Below are positions 36,167 through 47,835 of a DNA stretch of 64,000 bases, piece by piece (positions within the stretch are counted from its first letter, which is position 1; every line of letters starts with the position of its first letter). The notes below the pieces were generated by a model. That model saw only the letters and a program-made list of their open reading frames with translations. It searched no databases and had not been told where the DNA came from. The position numbers were made by a program, and so were the translations under genes. The stretch is taken from positions 128,365,123-128,429,122 of the forward strand of contig JAIOJX010000004.1 of the NCBI GenBank assembly GCA_022376925.1. The letters run 5' to 3'. Origin of the DNA: Tragulus kanchil. Its lineage: Eukaryota; Chordata; Mammalia; Artiodactyla; Tragulidae.

Positions 36167-38385
36167 CCAAAACAATAATCAAATTATGATAAGTTAACAT
36201 ATGTATCATTATACTTCTTCATTAGTGCATTAAATACCTACAAATGAATTTATTAACTGTAAAAATTTCATAATAGTTATATGTATGAATGGAATTTGAG
36301 ACATGTGCAACAATTTTAACGGGATAAGAACATATCTGTGACTCTAATAACAAAGCCATAGGAATTACTAATGCCACTGCAGTTTGTTGATTACATTTTT
36401 ATTTGAACAAATAAAATTTCAGTCGGTAACACTAAGGATGTAGTTTTTGTCCAGCCAAAGTCCAGGGACCCCTTGCCTTCTATCCGTGAACGCTTTGGGG
36501 CCCTACAGACCATAGGTTAACAACTCTACTCTAAGAGCCCATAGATTACCCAGGGTGAACATGACAGGAGGGAAAGAAAGCCTTGTGCTCTTAAAGGCTC
36601 CTAAGTCTGTCTCAATTTTACAGGATTGGTTTTATGCAGGATTTGTTCTACAGGAAAATGAATTGTAGTGGAAAGTCCAAAACCACTAAGTAATCACAGT
36701 CAAGGAGAAATAAAAGATGTATTATTTGACCTTCAGCTTTCAGCCGTCTTTCTTCATTTATGAATTGGTTCAACCCAACCCAATGACAAACAGATGGATA
36801 GAGGAGGGTAATGATAAACTCCGCTGGCAATTTGTCCCTATCTGGGCAACTGGAGAGCACACTTTCATTTACAGTTTACAAATGGCTCCCAGTGCTGGCA
36901 TGCAAGAATTCTATTTGTGCCACCTCCCATCCATCTGACCAGGGATTACATCAGGAAAGCTCATGACAGGAGAGGCTGAAGGTTTAAGGGATCAATTTGT
37001 AGAACTGTAGGTCAAACTTCAGCAAAACCATTCACAATCGCCCTTTCATTTGAGCCTGAGTGAAGAAACTCAATAACTACCAGAAATTTTAGGACCAGGT
37101 TCCACTATGGAAGGTGATTCTGAGATTTTCAATTTGGAAACGAAAGGTAAGAAAAAGGAATTTTTCACAAAGCACCACTTATCAGTATGAAAGGCCAGCT
37201 GACATCCAAACAAGCCTATCCTTGCTTATTTCTAATTCTACTGTTGCTGGCAAGGAAGGTTAATGACTTCCTTAGTAATTTCTTGGAAAGCCAAAACAAT
37301 AATCAAATTATGATAAGTTAACATAATAGTCATAATACCTACAAATGAATTTATTAACTGTAAAATTTCATAATAGTTATATGTATGAATGGAATTTGAG
37401 ACATGTGCAACAATTTTAACGGGATAAGAACATATCTGTGACTCTAATAACAAAGCCATAGGAATTACTAATGCCACTGCAGTTTGTTGATTACATTTTT
37501 ATTTGAACAAATAAAATTTCAGTCGGTAACACTAAGGATGTAGTTTTTGTCCAGCCAAAGTCCAGGGACCCCTTGCCTTCTATCCGTGAACGCTTTGGGG
37601 CCCTACAGACCATAGGTTAACAACTCTACTCTAAGAGCCCATAGATTACCCAGGGTGAACATGACAGGAGGGAAAGAAAGCCTTGTGCTCTTAAAGGCTC
37701 CTAAGTCTGTCTCAATTTTACAGGATTGGTTTTATGCAGGATTTGTTCTACAGGAAAATGAATTGTAGTGGAAAGTCCAAAACCACTAAGTAATCACAGT
37801 CAAGGAGAAATAAAAGATGTATTATTTGACCTTCAGCTTTCAGCCGTCTTTCTTCATTTATGAATTGGTTCAACCCAACCCAATGACAAACAGATGGATA
37901 GAGGAGGGTAATGATAAACTCCGCTGGCAATTTGTCCCTATCTGGGCAACTGGAGAGCACACTTTCATTTACAGTTTACAAATGGCTCCCAGTGCTGGCA
38001 TGCAAGAATTCTATTTGTGCCACCTCCCATCCATCTGACCAGGGATTACATCAGGAAAGCTCATGACGGGAGAGGCTGAAGGTTTAAGGGATCAATTTGT
38101 AGAACTGTAGGTCAAACTTCAGCAAAACCATTCACAATCGCCCTTTCATTTGAGCCTGAGTGAAGAAACTCAATAACTACCAGAAATTTTAGGACCAGGT
38201 TCCACTATGGAAGGTGATTCTGAGATTTTCAATTTGGAAACGAAAGGTAAGAAAAAGGAATTTTTCACAAAGCACCACTTATCAGTATGAAAGGCCAGCT
38301 GACATCCAAACAAGCCTATCCTTGCTTATTTCTAATTCTACTGTTGCTGGCAAGGAAGGTTAATGACTTCCTTAGTAATTTCTTG
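36167..38385. repeat. Tandem duplicate pair 10 (36167-37285 / 37291-38385)
   Basis: Starts ccaaaacaataatc, ends cttagtaatttcttg. The offset drops from 1124 to 1100 because about 24 bp are missing near the start of the second copy (around 37323-37342). A single A/G difference is seen in catgacaggag versus catgacgggag. Confidence 0.94.
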
Positions 38386-38990
38386 AAAAGAAAGGGAGAC
38401 TTTTTTTTATCCTATTCTTGCCAAAATTAATTAATTGTGTAAGGACAATTCTTTAAATATATCAAGCTCTATACTTTTAGGGGCAGGAAAACCAACACAG
38501 AGCTACATCACTATTAAATATTACAGTCATTTGCCCAGTTGTTTCTATAAATTCTAGTAAAACACTATGAAAAAAAGGTTGGCAATTCACTTGCATGTTA
38601 TGAAGATTCCAAAATACAAGTTTTCATTCGATATGAAATAAAACCACAATGAGAGTTTTCAAGTTCATTTTATACATTAAGTATTATTTGAAGCTTTACC
38701 ACATCCCACTATCCCATTCATGGTGCGCAAACAAAAGCAATAAACAGCTTGAGTTAGGGGAAGGAGAGATGTGCATGCAGATCCACTGGAGGTTTTCTCT
38801 GCCTTTTATTTCTACAGTTAGTAAGGAAGGATGTTGGTTACTGTTGTGGCCTCAGAAATTAGTGGGAAAGGATTCACTTAATCTCCTGTGACTCATATGG
38901 CTGTACATTGCCCTTTCCATGTGGCTCAGGGTAAGAAAAATAATTCACATTTAAAAACATTCTTCCACAAGCCATTCTTCTAAGTGCTGT
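38386..38990. other. Anonymous AT-rich intronic sequence
   Basis: Starts with a T run (38401-38409). No exon or clear repeat seen. Confidence 0.5.
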
Positions 38991-39205
38991 GCATGCTCGG
39001 TTGCTCAGATGTGTCCAATGCCTTGCAGCCCTGTGGACTGTAGCCCCCAAGCCTCTCTGTCCAAGGAATTTTCCAGCCAAGAATACTGGAATGGGTTCCA
39101 TTTTCCTTCTCTGAGGACTTTTCCTGACCCAGGGATTGAACCTGTGTCTACAGTGTATCCTGCATTGGCAAGCAGATTCTTTTACCACTGTGCCACCTGG
39201 GAAGC
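38991..39205 (-). mobile_element. Bov-tA SINE
   Basis: Minus-strand SINE from gcatgctcggttgctcag to gtgccacctgggaagc. Opposite in orientation to the SINE at 39264, about 60 bp away. Confidence 0.9.
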
Positions 39206-39263
39206 AGACACCTATTTACCTTCACAACCCTCATGAACTATTCACTATGATAATTCCTACTTG

Positions 39264-39487
39264 GGCTTCCCTTCTTTGTACTAGGAGCAAAGAACCCACC
39301 TGCCAATGTAGCAGACATAATAAATGCAGGTTCGATTCCTGGGTCAGGAAGATCCCCTGGAGGAGGGCATGGCAACCTACTCCAGTGTTCTTGCCTTGAG
39401 AATCCCATGGACTGAGGAGCCTGGCAGGCTACAGTCCATTGGATCTCAAAGAGTCGGACACAACTGAAGCGACTTAGCATGCATGCA
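39264..39487 (+). mobile_element. Bov-tA SINE
   Basis: Plus-strand SINE from gggcttcccttctttg to gcgacttagcatgcatgc. Forms an inverted pair with 38991-39205. Confidence 0.9.
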
Positions 39488-39979
39488 TACAAACATCCCT
39501 ACTTTAGAGCCAAAGGAAGAAAGACTTAGAGAGGTTAAGGACCTTGCTCAAGGTGGCAGCTGGTTGTTGTCATTTTCTGGATTCAATCCAGTATCCAGAT
39601 GTTCTCCAGCACCTACTTGACATGTGGTATGTTTATTCCATGTTAGGTGTCTTCTTCCACAAAGGAGAGCAAGTCAAGACATCCTAGCGAGGAAGACAGA
39701 CTTTGAACAGTAATTAACTACAAGTGAGCTGAGTGTTGCTAGTCAAAGTTGCAGGTGGATCTAACCTAGTCTGAGGTGGGGGCAGGCATTCAGGGAAGGC
39801 TTCCTAGAGGAAGTGGTACTTAATCAGGGGAACTGATGAACAAGAGTTAGTTAGCTAGGTAAAGAAGTCGAAGGACCATCCTAGCAGAGAATGGTAAGCA
39901 TGAAGGCCTCTAGCCAAGAAAGAAGTCAGTTATAAAGCAAAACAGAAAAGACCTATCATAAAAGCTTTAATAGGAATCA

Positions 39980-40170
39980 TATGCATTGATTGAGCACTTC
40001 CTGTATAACAAGTGCTCTTCTGTACATGGTGTGTACATCAACTCATTTAATCTCACAACTACTCTATGAGGTAAGCGAATTATCTCCATTCTTCTGTCTG
40101 AGGCACAGAGAAGTTAAATAAATTAACTAAGATCTTATAGTTTAAAAGTGGTGGAGGCAAGGCTGGACCA
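39980..40170 (+). mobile_element. MIR
   Basis: attgagcacttcctgtataa, ctcatttaatctcacaac, actctatgaggtaagcg and gaggcacagagaagttaaat. Confidence 0.75.
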
Positions 40171-41084
40171 GGCAGCAAGGTCTAGAGCCCTGTGCAATAA
40201 ACCACCTGTCACTGCCTCACCTTTGTCATGAAGACAGAAAGTCAGAGTCACCAGATTTTAGAGGTCAAACAGTTCAGCCTTATTTCATATGTAAGAAAGC
40301 TTAACATTGGAATCAAGCCACTTGTTGCCAAGATTAGAGGCCAGCAAAAAACTGTGTCTTCTGATTCCACATGTTGACAAACCTGAACCTGAGAGTTGAT
40401 ACCAAGCCTTGGGCTGTAAGACTCAATTCTGAATGAAACACTTCTTTAACCTTCAGAGGCTGTGACCTTGGCCATGAGTCACATCACGTCATCCCTTAAA
40501 ACTACTCAAGGAAAATCCATAATCTGTTCTGCTTCCACTTTGAACCCCAGACTTGATCTTCATTTCAGTAACAGCCTTTGCAGGGTCAATTCCTAGGAAG
40601 AAACTAATTAAATTCATTTGTTACTTGTAGACTGAGAAACTTGAGGATGGAATGGAAAGACAGATGATGACTTTTGACAAAATATCAATTTGATAAGTGA
40701 TTTTCAAAACCTACCTAGGTGTGCACGACCTTGAGAAGTAAAACCAGTAAGTAGACATTACAGTCAGTTTAAAAGCAGCTCTGTGTGAAGATAAATTTTG
40801 CAAGTCTTATTATGGAAGGCGTCTGCAAGGAACCAGGGAATTATTTAGGCAGAAAGGGAAGCACTGCTCTTTCATATTTATTAGTATTGCTGTCTTGGGC
40901 TGAGATTTAGAGATCGTTTCTTGAGCTATGTCTCTAAAACACAAAGAAATATTTTGAACTTTCACATGCACCCAAAATTAGCCTTAGTGGCCTTTCTATT
41001 GAAAATAATTTTACTGAAAACTATTGAAAAGAGTTTTAATCTGCCCTTTCTAACAATGGGCAGTGCGAAGCAATTTTAACCAAT
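40171..41084. other. Anonymous intronic sequence
   Basis: No recognisable repeat or exon between the MIR and the Tigger element. Confidence 0.5.
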
Positions 41085-41312
41085 CAGGTTACACCTACAG
41101 AAAAACGTCCCCTGCACATAAACCTTCAAGTTGTGTGAACATGCATCCACATGGCCAGTTAGTTCACGTCTGGGGTCACATGCGTGTGTCTTCTACCAGT
41201 GGCTGTGTTTTGTGTACTTTACTGTATAACACTGTAAGGGATACAGTAGCACAGTATCTTTATTTCAAGCTCAGTACGTCTGGGAACAAGCAAGTGGGGA
41301 TGTAGCCAGTGC
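41085..41312 (+). mobile_element. Tigger1-like DNA transposon, 5' part
   Basis: Matches the 5' region of a Tigger (pogo/Tc1-mariner) element as I remember it: cctgcacataaaccttcaag, gttagttcacgtctgg, ttttgtgtactttactgta. The transposase start survives as a frame with SGNKQVGM. Non-autonomous, internally deleted fossil; the 3' end is at 41530-41782. Confidence 0.65.
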
Positions 41313-41325
41313 TGGGCTGGACTGG

Positions 41326-41527
41326 GCTTAGTCACTCAGTCATTTCCAACTCTTTGAGACCCCATGGACTGCAGCCTGCCAGGTTTCTCTGTCCACTGAA
41401 TTTTTCCAGGCAACAACACCGGAGTGGGTAACCAATCCCTCCTCCAGGGGATCTTCCCAACCCCGGAATCAAACCGGGGTCTCCTACCTTGAGGTGGATT
41501 CTTCGCCAGCTTAGCTACCAAGGGAAA
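41326..41527 (-). mobile_element. Bov-tA SINE nested inside the Tigger element
   Basis: Minus-strand SINE from ttagtcactcagtcatttcc to cttagctaccaaggga, sitting between the two Tigger halves. No clear target-site duplication. Confidence 0.85.
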
Positions 41528-41529
41528 CC

Positions 41530-41782
41530 TGATGCAGGTGGTATGACTGTATTTTTCAAGTTACTGTACTGTAAAATTAAAAATGTTTCTCTACATGCTT
41601 GTTTGTTTTTCACATATTATTTGTAAGACAAGTGTTATAAACCTATCACAGTACAGTACTATAGAGCTGATTGTGTTAGTTGGGAACCTAAGCTAACTTT
41701 GCTGGACGTAACGAAAAAAAACTGGACTTAATGAATGCACTCTCAGAACAGAACTGGTTCATATATAGGAACTTACTGTATA
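41530..41782 (+). mobile_element. Tigger1-like DNA transposon, 3' end
   Basis: gtacagtactatagagctg, gttagttgggaacctaagc, ctggacttaatgaatgc and the terminal aacttactg, the complement of the CAGTAAGT terminus of Tigger1-type elements. Together with 41085-41312 it forms one internally deleted copy. Confidence 0.65.
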
Positions 41783-42534
41783 GCAAAGTTTAATAAAAAC
41801 TATTTTCACCTTTAGTCAACCTGATAGATAGCATATATGGAACATGGTATATCAACTGAAACATCAACGGTAAGGACTATTTTTCCAGGCCTTTGGGTTT
41901 TCATCGCCATGATAGTATATATTTTTTGCTTATGAGAAGAGCACTTACCCTAGGGAAATTCTTAGGCAGAAGGAGGAAAGTTTCTCAGATATTTATAGCC
42001 AAAATATTTCAAAATGTAGGTAGCTATATTTATGCTTGGTTCTTATTTTAACGAATACTATGATTGCTGTGCACAGAGAAAATTTCAGTATCGCTTTAGA
42101 AATAAAATATCCTTCCTACCTCAAAGGCATGGTTTCTCTATTTTAGAAGAGCAGGAGGAAAAAATTTTAAAAACATTGCAAAATATGTTATAGCCTGCAG
42201 GCTTACCTAGAATTTGCCGGTTCAAATCTTTTCTACACTGATTAAAAATTTAAAATCTCCTGTAAATAAGAAAGCTGATGAATAGCCCCCAAGTCAACTC
42301 TACGAGAGATTATGAAGATCACCCTTATCTAAAAGCTTTATCCTGTCTGAGCCAGAGACCAGACCTCCTCTCTGATACTGGGAGAACCCATTTAAGGTGC
42401 TCACCTGTGTGTATTCTCCATTTTATAGGAGGTAGAAGCTGAATGAGGAACAAACATTTGCTTGGCCTTAAAGCCCATGACCAAGGAGAGCATCACAAAT
42501 ACACGAAATGTCCAAATAGAATTGTTCAGGCAAA

Positions 42535-42655
42535 AGTGCTAGAGGGGGTTGCTATTCCCTTCTCCAGCGGATCTTCCTGACCCAAAAATCAAACCCAGAT
42601 CTCCTGCATTGCAGGCAGATTCTTCTTTACTGTCCAAGCCACCAAGGAAGACCCC
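42535..42655 (-). mobile_element. Truncated Bov-tA SINE
   Basis: Minus-strand tRNA-side half only: gttgctattcccttctcc to caagccaccaaggaag. Repeated at 43642-43762 by pair 11. Confidence 0.82.
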
Positions 42656-43641
42656 TTTCAATGGCCATGACCTAAGAAAGCATCATAGATACATGAAATG
42701 TCCAAATATGAACAAAACTTGCAGAAAAATCAGTCGGTATCCCATCTTTAGTTTCTCAGGTGAATCTCCTATTAGCCAATTCAATATTTCCTCAAAACCT
42801 TTTTAGTCTATTTTGTAACAATGCCTTTGATATCATTACCCTTGTTGAATAAGAAGAGCAACTGATGTATAAGTGCCTACCAAGACAAAGGCCTGGAACC
42901 TCAATTTCCAGTGACAGAACTTAGACAACAACTTCACATTCAGGTGGGCGAAATCTGAGGAAAACCACTGGAAATACACTGATCCTATAAGTTCTTAGCT
43001 TTGGGCTGTCAAAAGCCTGCCTCTTGGATATAAAAAGAAACTTTTGGTTCACACAGAGGCCTGTCACAGGTGTTTCTGTGCACGGGAGGTATCTGGGATA
43101 AAGAATTCAATGTTAAGCATGAAATAGACCTCTCTGGAAAATAAGATAACTGAAGACCTCCAAAGTCTCTCACTCTCTCACACTCACTTCAGCTTCTGAT
43201 TTAGAGTCCAAGAAATCTCTCTCTAAACACATATCCTCTGGCCCTCGACTGAAATGGAATGGAGTCTGAGATGTTTACAAATGAAGGTGGGGATTCACTT
43301 GGCAGCCACACTTTACAAATTTGCCGGTTCAAATCTTTTCTACACTGATTAAAAATTTAAAATCTCCTGTAAATAAGAAAGCTGATGAATAGCCCCCAAG
43401 TCAACTCTACGAGAGATTATGAAGATCACCCTTATCTAAAAGCTTTATCCTGTCTGAGCCAGAGACCAGACCTCCTCTCTGATACTGGGAGAACCCATTT
43501 AAGGTGCTCACCTGTGTGTATTCTCCATTTTATAGGAGGTAGAAGCTGAATGAGGAACAAACATTTGCTTGGCCTTAAAGCCCATGACCAAGGAGAGCAT
43601 CACAAATACACGAAATGTCCAAATAGAATTGTTCAGGCAAA

Positions 43642-43762
43642 AGTGCTAGAGGGGGTTGCTATTCCCTTCTCCAGCGGATCTTCCTGACCCAAAAATCAAA
43701 CCCAGATCTCCTGCATTGCAGGCAGATTCTTCTTTACTGTCCAAGCCACCAAGGAAGACCCC
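43642..43762 (-). mobile_element. Truncated Bov-tA SINE (duplicate)
   Basis: Identical copy in the second half of pair 11. Confidence 0.82.
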
Positions 43763-44000
43763 TTTCAATGGCCATGACCTAAGAAAGCATCATAGATACA
43801 TGAAATGTCCAAATATGAACAAAACTTGCAGAAAAATCAGTCGGTATCCCATCTTTAGTTTCTCAGGTGAATCTCCTATTAGCCAATTCAATATTTCCTC
43901 AAAACCTTTTTAGTCTATTTTGTAACAATGCCTTTGATATCATTACCCTTGTTGAATAAGAAGAGCAACTGATGTATAAGTGCCTACCAAGACAAAGGCC

Positions 44001-46266
44001 TGGAACCTCAATTTCCAGTGACAGAACTTAGACAACAACTTCACATTCAGGTGGGCGAAATCTGAGGAAAACCACTGGAAATACACTGATCCTATAAGTT
44101 CTTAGCTTTGGGCTGTCAAAAGCCTGCCTCTTGGATATAAAAAGAAACTTTTGGTTCACACAGAGGCCTGTCACAGGTGTTTCTGTGCACGGGAGGTATC
44201 TGGGATAAAGAATTCAATGTTAAGCATGAAATAGACCTCTCTGGAAAATAAGATAACTGAAGACCTCCAAAGTCTCTCACTCTCTCACACTCACTTCAGC
44301 TTCTGATTTAGAGTCCAAGAAATCTCTCTCTAAACACATATCCTCTGGCCCTCGACTGAAATGGAATGGAGTCTGAGATGTTTACAAATGAAGGTGGGGA
44401 TTCACTTGGCAGCCACACTTTAAATGCACAACAAGCTGCGAGAGCTTTCTTTCTGGAATAACAGCAAACAACAGCCTAAGATGAGACTTCCCATTTCCTC
44501 AACCAGCAGGTGGGCTGAGCCCAGGCTTCCCTCTCCAAAGGTGGATCACAGACATGCAGGGGGGACATGGGACTTTGTAGAAAGAGCTGGACTGGAAATC
44601 AGAAGACTTGAAATCTAATTTTCATTTTGCCCCAACCAGTCATTTTACCTTAGCAAAGTGACTTCAGCAGCTGAGTCCCATTGTCTTTCTTTGTAAAAGG
44701 GAAATAGCGGTATAGGAACAAAAAAACATACAGGATGTCTATTGCGAACACACACGTTATGGAAACCACGAGCAACAATGCTTCAATGAGGGCCACAGTA
44801 CCTTAGCATTACAGATGAGGAAATGGAGGTCCTGAGAGAAACTGGCTTGCCTGAGAGGACATATTCTAAAGAGGTAATAGGAGCGGAACTCCTAGTATAG
44901 GAGCTAGAACCAGGAGCTGGCTCTCCATTCCACCATATTCCATTTGGAACACTTAAATGTGAGCATAGCTTTCCAGGACATCGTGAAGACACATTTGTTC
45001 CGACAAGCATAAAAAAAAATTCAATAGTTTGTCAGAATGGTATATACCTTTAAAATATTTATACATAGAATTTGAGACCTGAGCTCCTCAAACGTTAGAG
45101 GTAATACTCTGAATGTTTAGATGCATTTTGTTGAGAAGATTGTTATGGAACCTCAATTTCCAGTGACAGAACTTAGACAACAACTTCACTGGAAATAAAC
45201 ACTGATCCTATAAGTTCTTAGCTTTGGGCTGTCAAAAGCCTGCCTCTTGGATATAAAAAGAAACTTTTGGTTCACACAGAGGCCTGTCACAGGTGTTTCT
45301 GTGCAGGGGAGGTATCTGGGATAAAGAATTCAATGTTAAGCATGAAATAGACCTCTCTGGAAAATAAGATAACTGAAGACCTCCAAAGTCTCTCACTCTC
45401 TCACACTCACTTCAGCTTCTGATTTAGAGTCCAAGAAATCTCTCTCTAAACACATATCCTCTGGCCCTCGACTGAAATGGAATGGAGTCTGAGATGTTTA
45501 CAAATGAAGGTGGGGATTCACTTGGCAGCCACACTTTAAATGCACAACAAGCTGCGAGAGCTTTCTTTCTGGAATAACAGCAAACAACAGCCTAAGATGA
45601 GACTTCCCATTTCCTCAACCAGCAGGTGGGCTGAGCCCAGGCTTCCCTCTCCAAAGGTGGATCACAGACATGCAGGGGGGACATGGGACTTTGTAGAAAG
45701 AGCTGGACTGGAAATCAGAAGACTTGAAATCTAATTTTCATTTTGCCCCAACCAGTCATTTTACCTTAGCAAAGTGACTTCAGCAGCTGAGTCCCATTGT
45801 CTTTCTTTGTAAAAGGGAAATAGCGGTATAGGAACAAAAAAACATACAGGATGTCTATTGCGAACACACACGTTATGGAAACCACGAGCAACAATGCTTC
45901 AATGAGGGCCACAGTACCTTAGCATTACAGATGAGGAAATGGAGGTCCTGAGAGAAACTGGCTTGCCTGAGAGGACATATTCTAAAGAGGTAATAGGAGC
46001 GGAACTCCTAGTATAGGAGCTAGAACCAGGAGCTGGCTCTCCATTCCACCATATTCCATTTGGAACACTTAAATGTGAGCATAGCTTTCCAGGACATCGT
46101 GAAGACACATTTGTTCCGACAAGCATAAAAAAAAATTCAATAGTTTGTCAGAATGGTATATACCTTTAAAATATTTATACATAGAATTTGAGACCTGAGC
46201 TCCTCAAACGTTAGAGGTAATACTCTGAATGTTTAGATGCATTTTTGTTGGAGAAGAATTGTTAAA
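44001..46266. repeat. Tandem duplicate pair 12 (44001-45145 / 45146-46266)
   Basis: Starts tggaacctcaatttcc; abuts with no filler. The second copy lacks about 29 bp near its start (between caacttcac and tggaaata). At the far end the copies read gcattttgttgagaagatt and gcatttttgttggagaag, differing only by single-base homopolymer steps. About 420 bp here are present three times because of overlap with pair 11. Confidence 0.93.
44595..44890 (+). mobile_element. MIR-like fragments (repeated at 45711-46006)
   Basis: ccattgtctttctttgtaaa (44680) and acagatgaggaaatggaggt (44812) are MIR-type motifs in a diverged stretch. Confidence 0.45.
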
Positions 46267-46369
46267 TGTAGGTACACAATACCCATATATGGCTTACATT
46301 TGTTTAGAATTTTGACATGTAAGAAGTTGTTACTCATATGTGAATTTACTTGGTCCTCCTGTTAGTGTT

Positions 46370-46568
46370 AACTGTTCAGTCATGTCCAACTCTCTGCAAT
46401 CCTATGGGGTGTAGCCCACTAGGCGCCTCTGTCCATGGGATTCTCCAGGCAAGAATACTGGAGTGGGTTGCCATTCCCTTCTCCAGGGGATCTTCCTGAC
46501 CCAGGGACAGAACCCAGGTCTCCTGCACTGCAGGCAGATTCTTTACTGTCTGAGCCACCAGGGTTGCT
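46370..46568 (-). mobile_element. Bov-tA SINE
   Basis: Minus-strand SINE from aactgttcagtcatgtcc to ctgagccaccagggttgc. Single-copy. Confidence 0.9.
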
Positions 46569-47270
46569 CAGGTTGATCCTCCTAATGATCCACTATAAGG
46601 TTGGAAGAGGTTATCACCCATATTTTTGCAGATCAAGACTTTGTAGTCAATGCTTTGGGGAGCTCTGTCACCCCGTCTTGTCCCAGTTCTGATTTCAGCA
46701 GTGGCTGCAGTACAGTTTCCTGTGAGCCCCTTGCCTCCCAAGCCCAGCATCAAACCTCAAGGATACTGTGCTCATATCACTACCCCTTCCACCCCTAGAC
46801 ATGCCTCCTTATTCCACAGGCCACCCAAACCTAGAAGGGTGGGAAGCTTTACCAAGGAAAACCATCAGTCAATAAAAAGAGGGGAAAAGTCAGTGGGTAA
46901 ATAGCTCCTGCTCCTGTCTTTTTGATAGGCAAATTTGAGAGGCAATCTGTGTGCTCCAAAGAGACCTCCACAGAATCAGACCTCATGCCTATAGACGTGA
47001 CTTCTGGAACACAAGTTCACATGTTTTCCATCCCTCTTCTGACTTTCTCATTCCTGCTTCCATATAAAAACAAACTGTTAGCACGCAAGGCCTCTTGAAA
47101 CGCTCTCCTTTAGGAGACCTCAAACTGTGGAAGGCATTGAGGCTCAAGGAGGTAAAGTGACTTGCACAGTGTCTCCTGTTGGTGGAAGAAGAGACAGCAA
47201 GCACTCCCTTCCAGTTCTGGTTCTAGACCCATCTCTTCCATATTCTACTTTCACTTATTGACACAGGTTG
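46569..47270. other. Anonymous intronic sequence
   Basis: Short overlapping frames near 46601-46904 have no domain signature. A weak MIR-like motif lies near 47120-47170. Confidence 0.45.
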
Positions 47271-47835
47271 CTATTGTTATTGTTTAGTCCCTAAGTCATG
47301 TCTGACTCTTTTGCAACCCCATGGACTGTAGCCCACCAGGTTTCTCTGCCTGTGAGATTTCTCAGGCAAGAATAGTGGTGTAGGGCTTCCCCTGGTGGCC
47401 AAGTGGGTAAGGACACTGCCTTGCAGTGCAAGGGGCGCCGGTTCGATCCCTGGCCTGGGAAGATCCCACGTGCCGCGGAGCAGCTGGACCGATGTGTCCA
47501 ATTACCGAGCCGGAGCTCTGGAGCGCATGCGCCCAGAGCCGGCGCTCTGCAACGACAGACGCCTCCGCGATGGGAGGCCCACAGGAACCAAAGAACAAAG
47601 ATGGATGAAAATAGAGAAATGAAAGACCAATAGAAGTCACCCACCTGCTCCCCTCCCTCCCCAACCCGACCCCCACCCCAAAATAAATAAATAAATAAAT
47701 CTTTAAAAAAAAAAAAAAAGAATAGTGGTGTAGGTTGTTATTTCCTTCTCCAGGGGATCTTCTCGACCAGGGGATCAAAGTAGCATATCCTACATTGGCA
47801 GGCAGATTCTTTGCCACTAAACAACTGGAAAGCCT
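47271..47835 (-). mobile_element. Bov-tA SINE split by a later CHR SINE
   Basis: Minus-strand Bov-tA halves at 47271-47383 (ttgttattgtttagtccc to gcaagaatagtggtgtag) and 47734-47835 (gttgttatttccttctcc to aactggaaagc) are interrupted by the CHR SINE at 47384-47717. Confidence 0.88.
47384..47717 (+). mobile_element. CHR-type SINE with 16-bp target-site duplication
   Basis: Plus-strand SINE, head ggcttcccctggtggcc, box-B-like ggttcgatccctgg, C-rich region, aaataaataaataaata and an A tail. Flanked by aagaatagtggtgtag at 47368-47383 and 47718-47733, an exact 16-bp target-site duplication inside an older Bov-tA. Confidence 0.92.

Larger units (their letters stand above)
42211..44422. repeat. Tandem duplicate pair 11 (42211-43315 / 43318-44422)
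   Basis: Two 1105-bp copies from aatttgccggttc to gccacacttta, separated by 2 bp. I saw no differences between them. They include a 5'- and 3'-truncated Bov-tA SINE. Confidence 0.95.
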
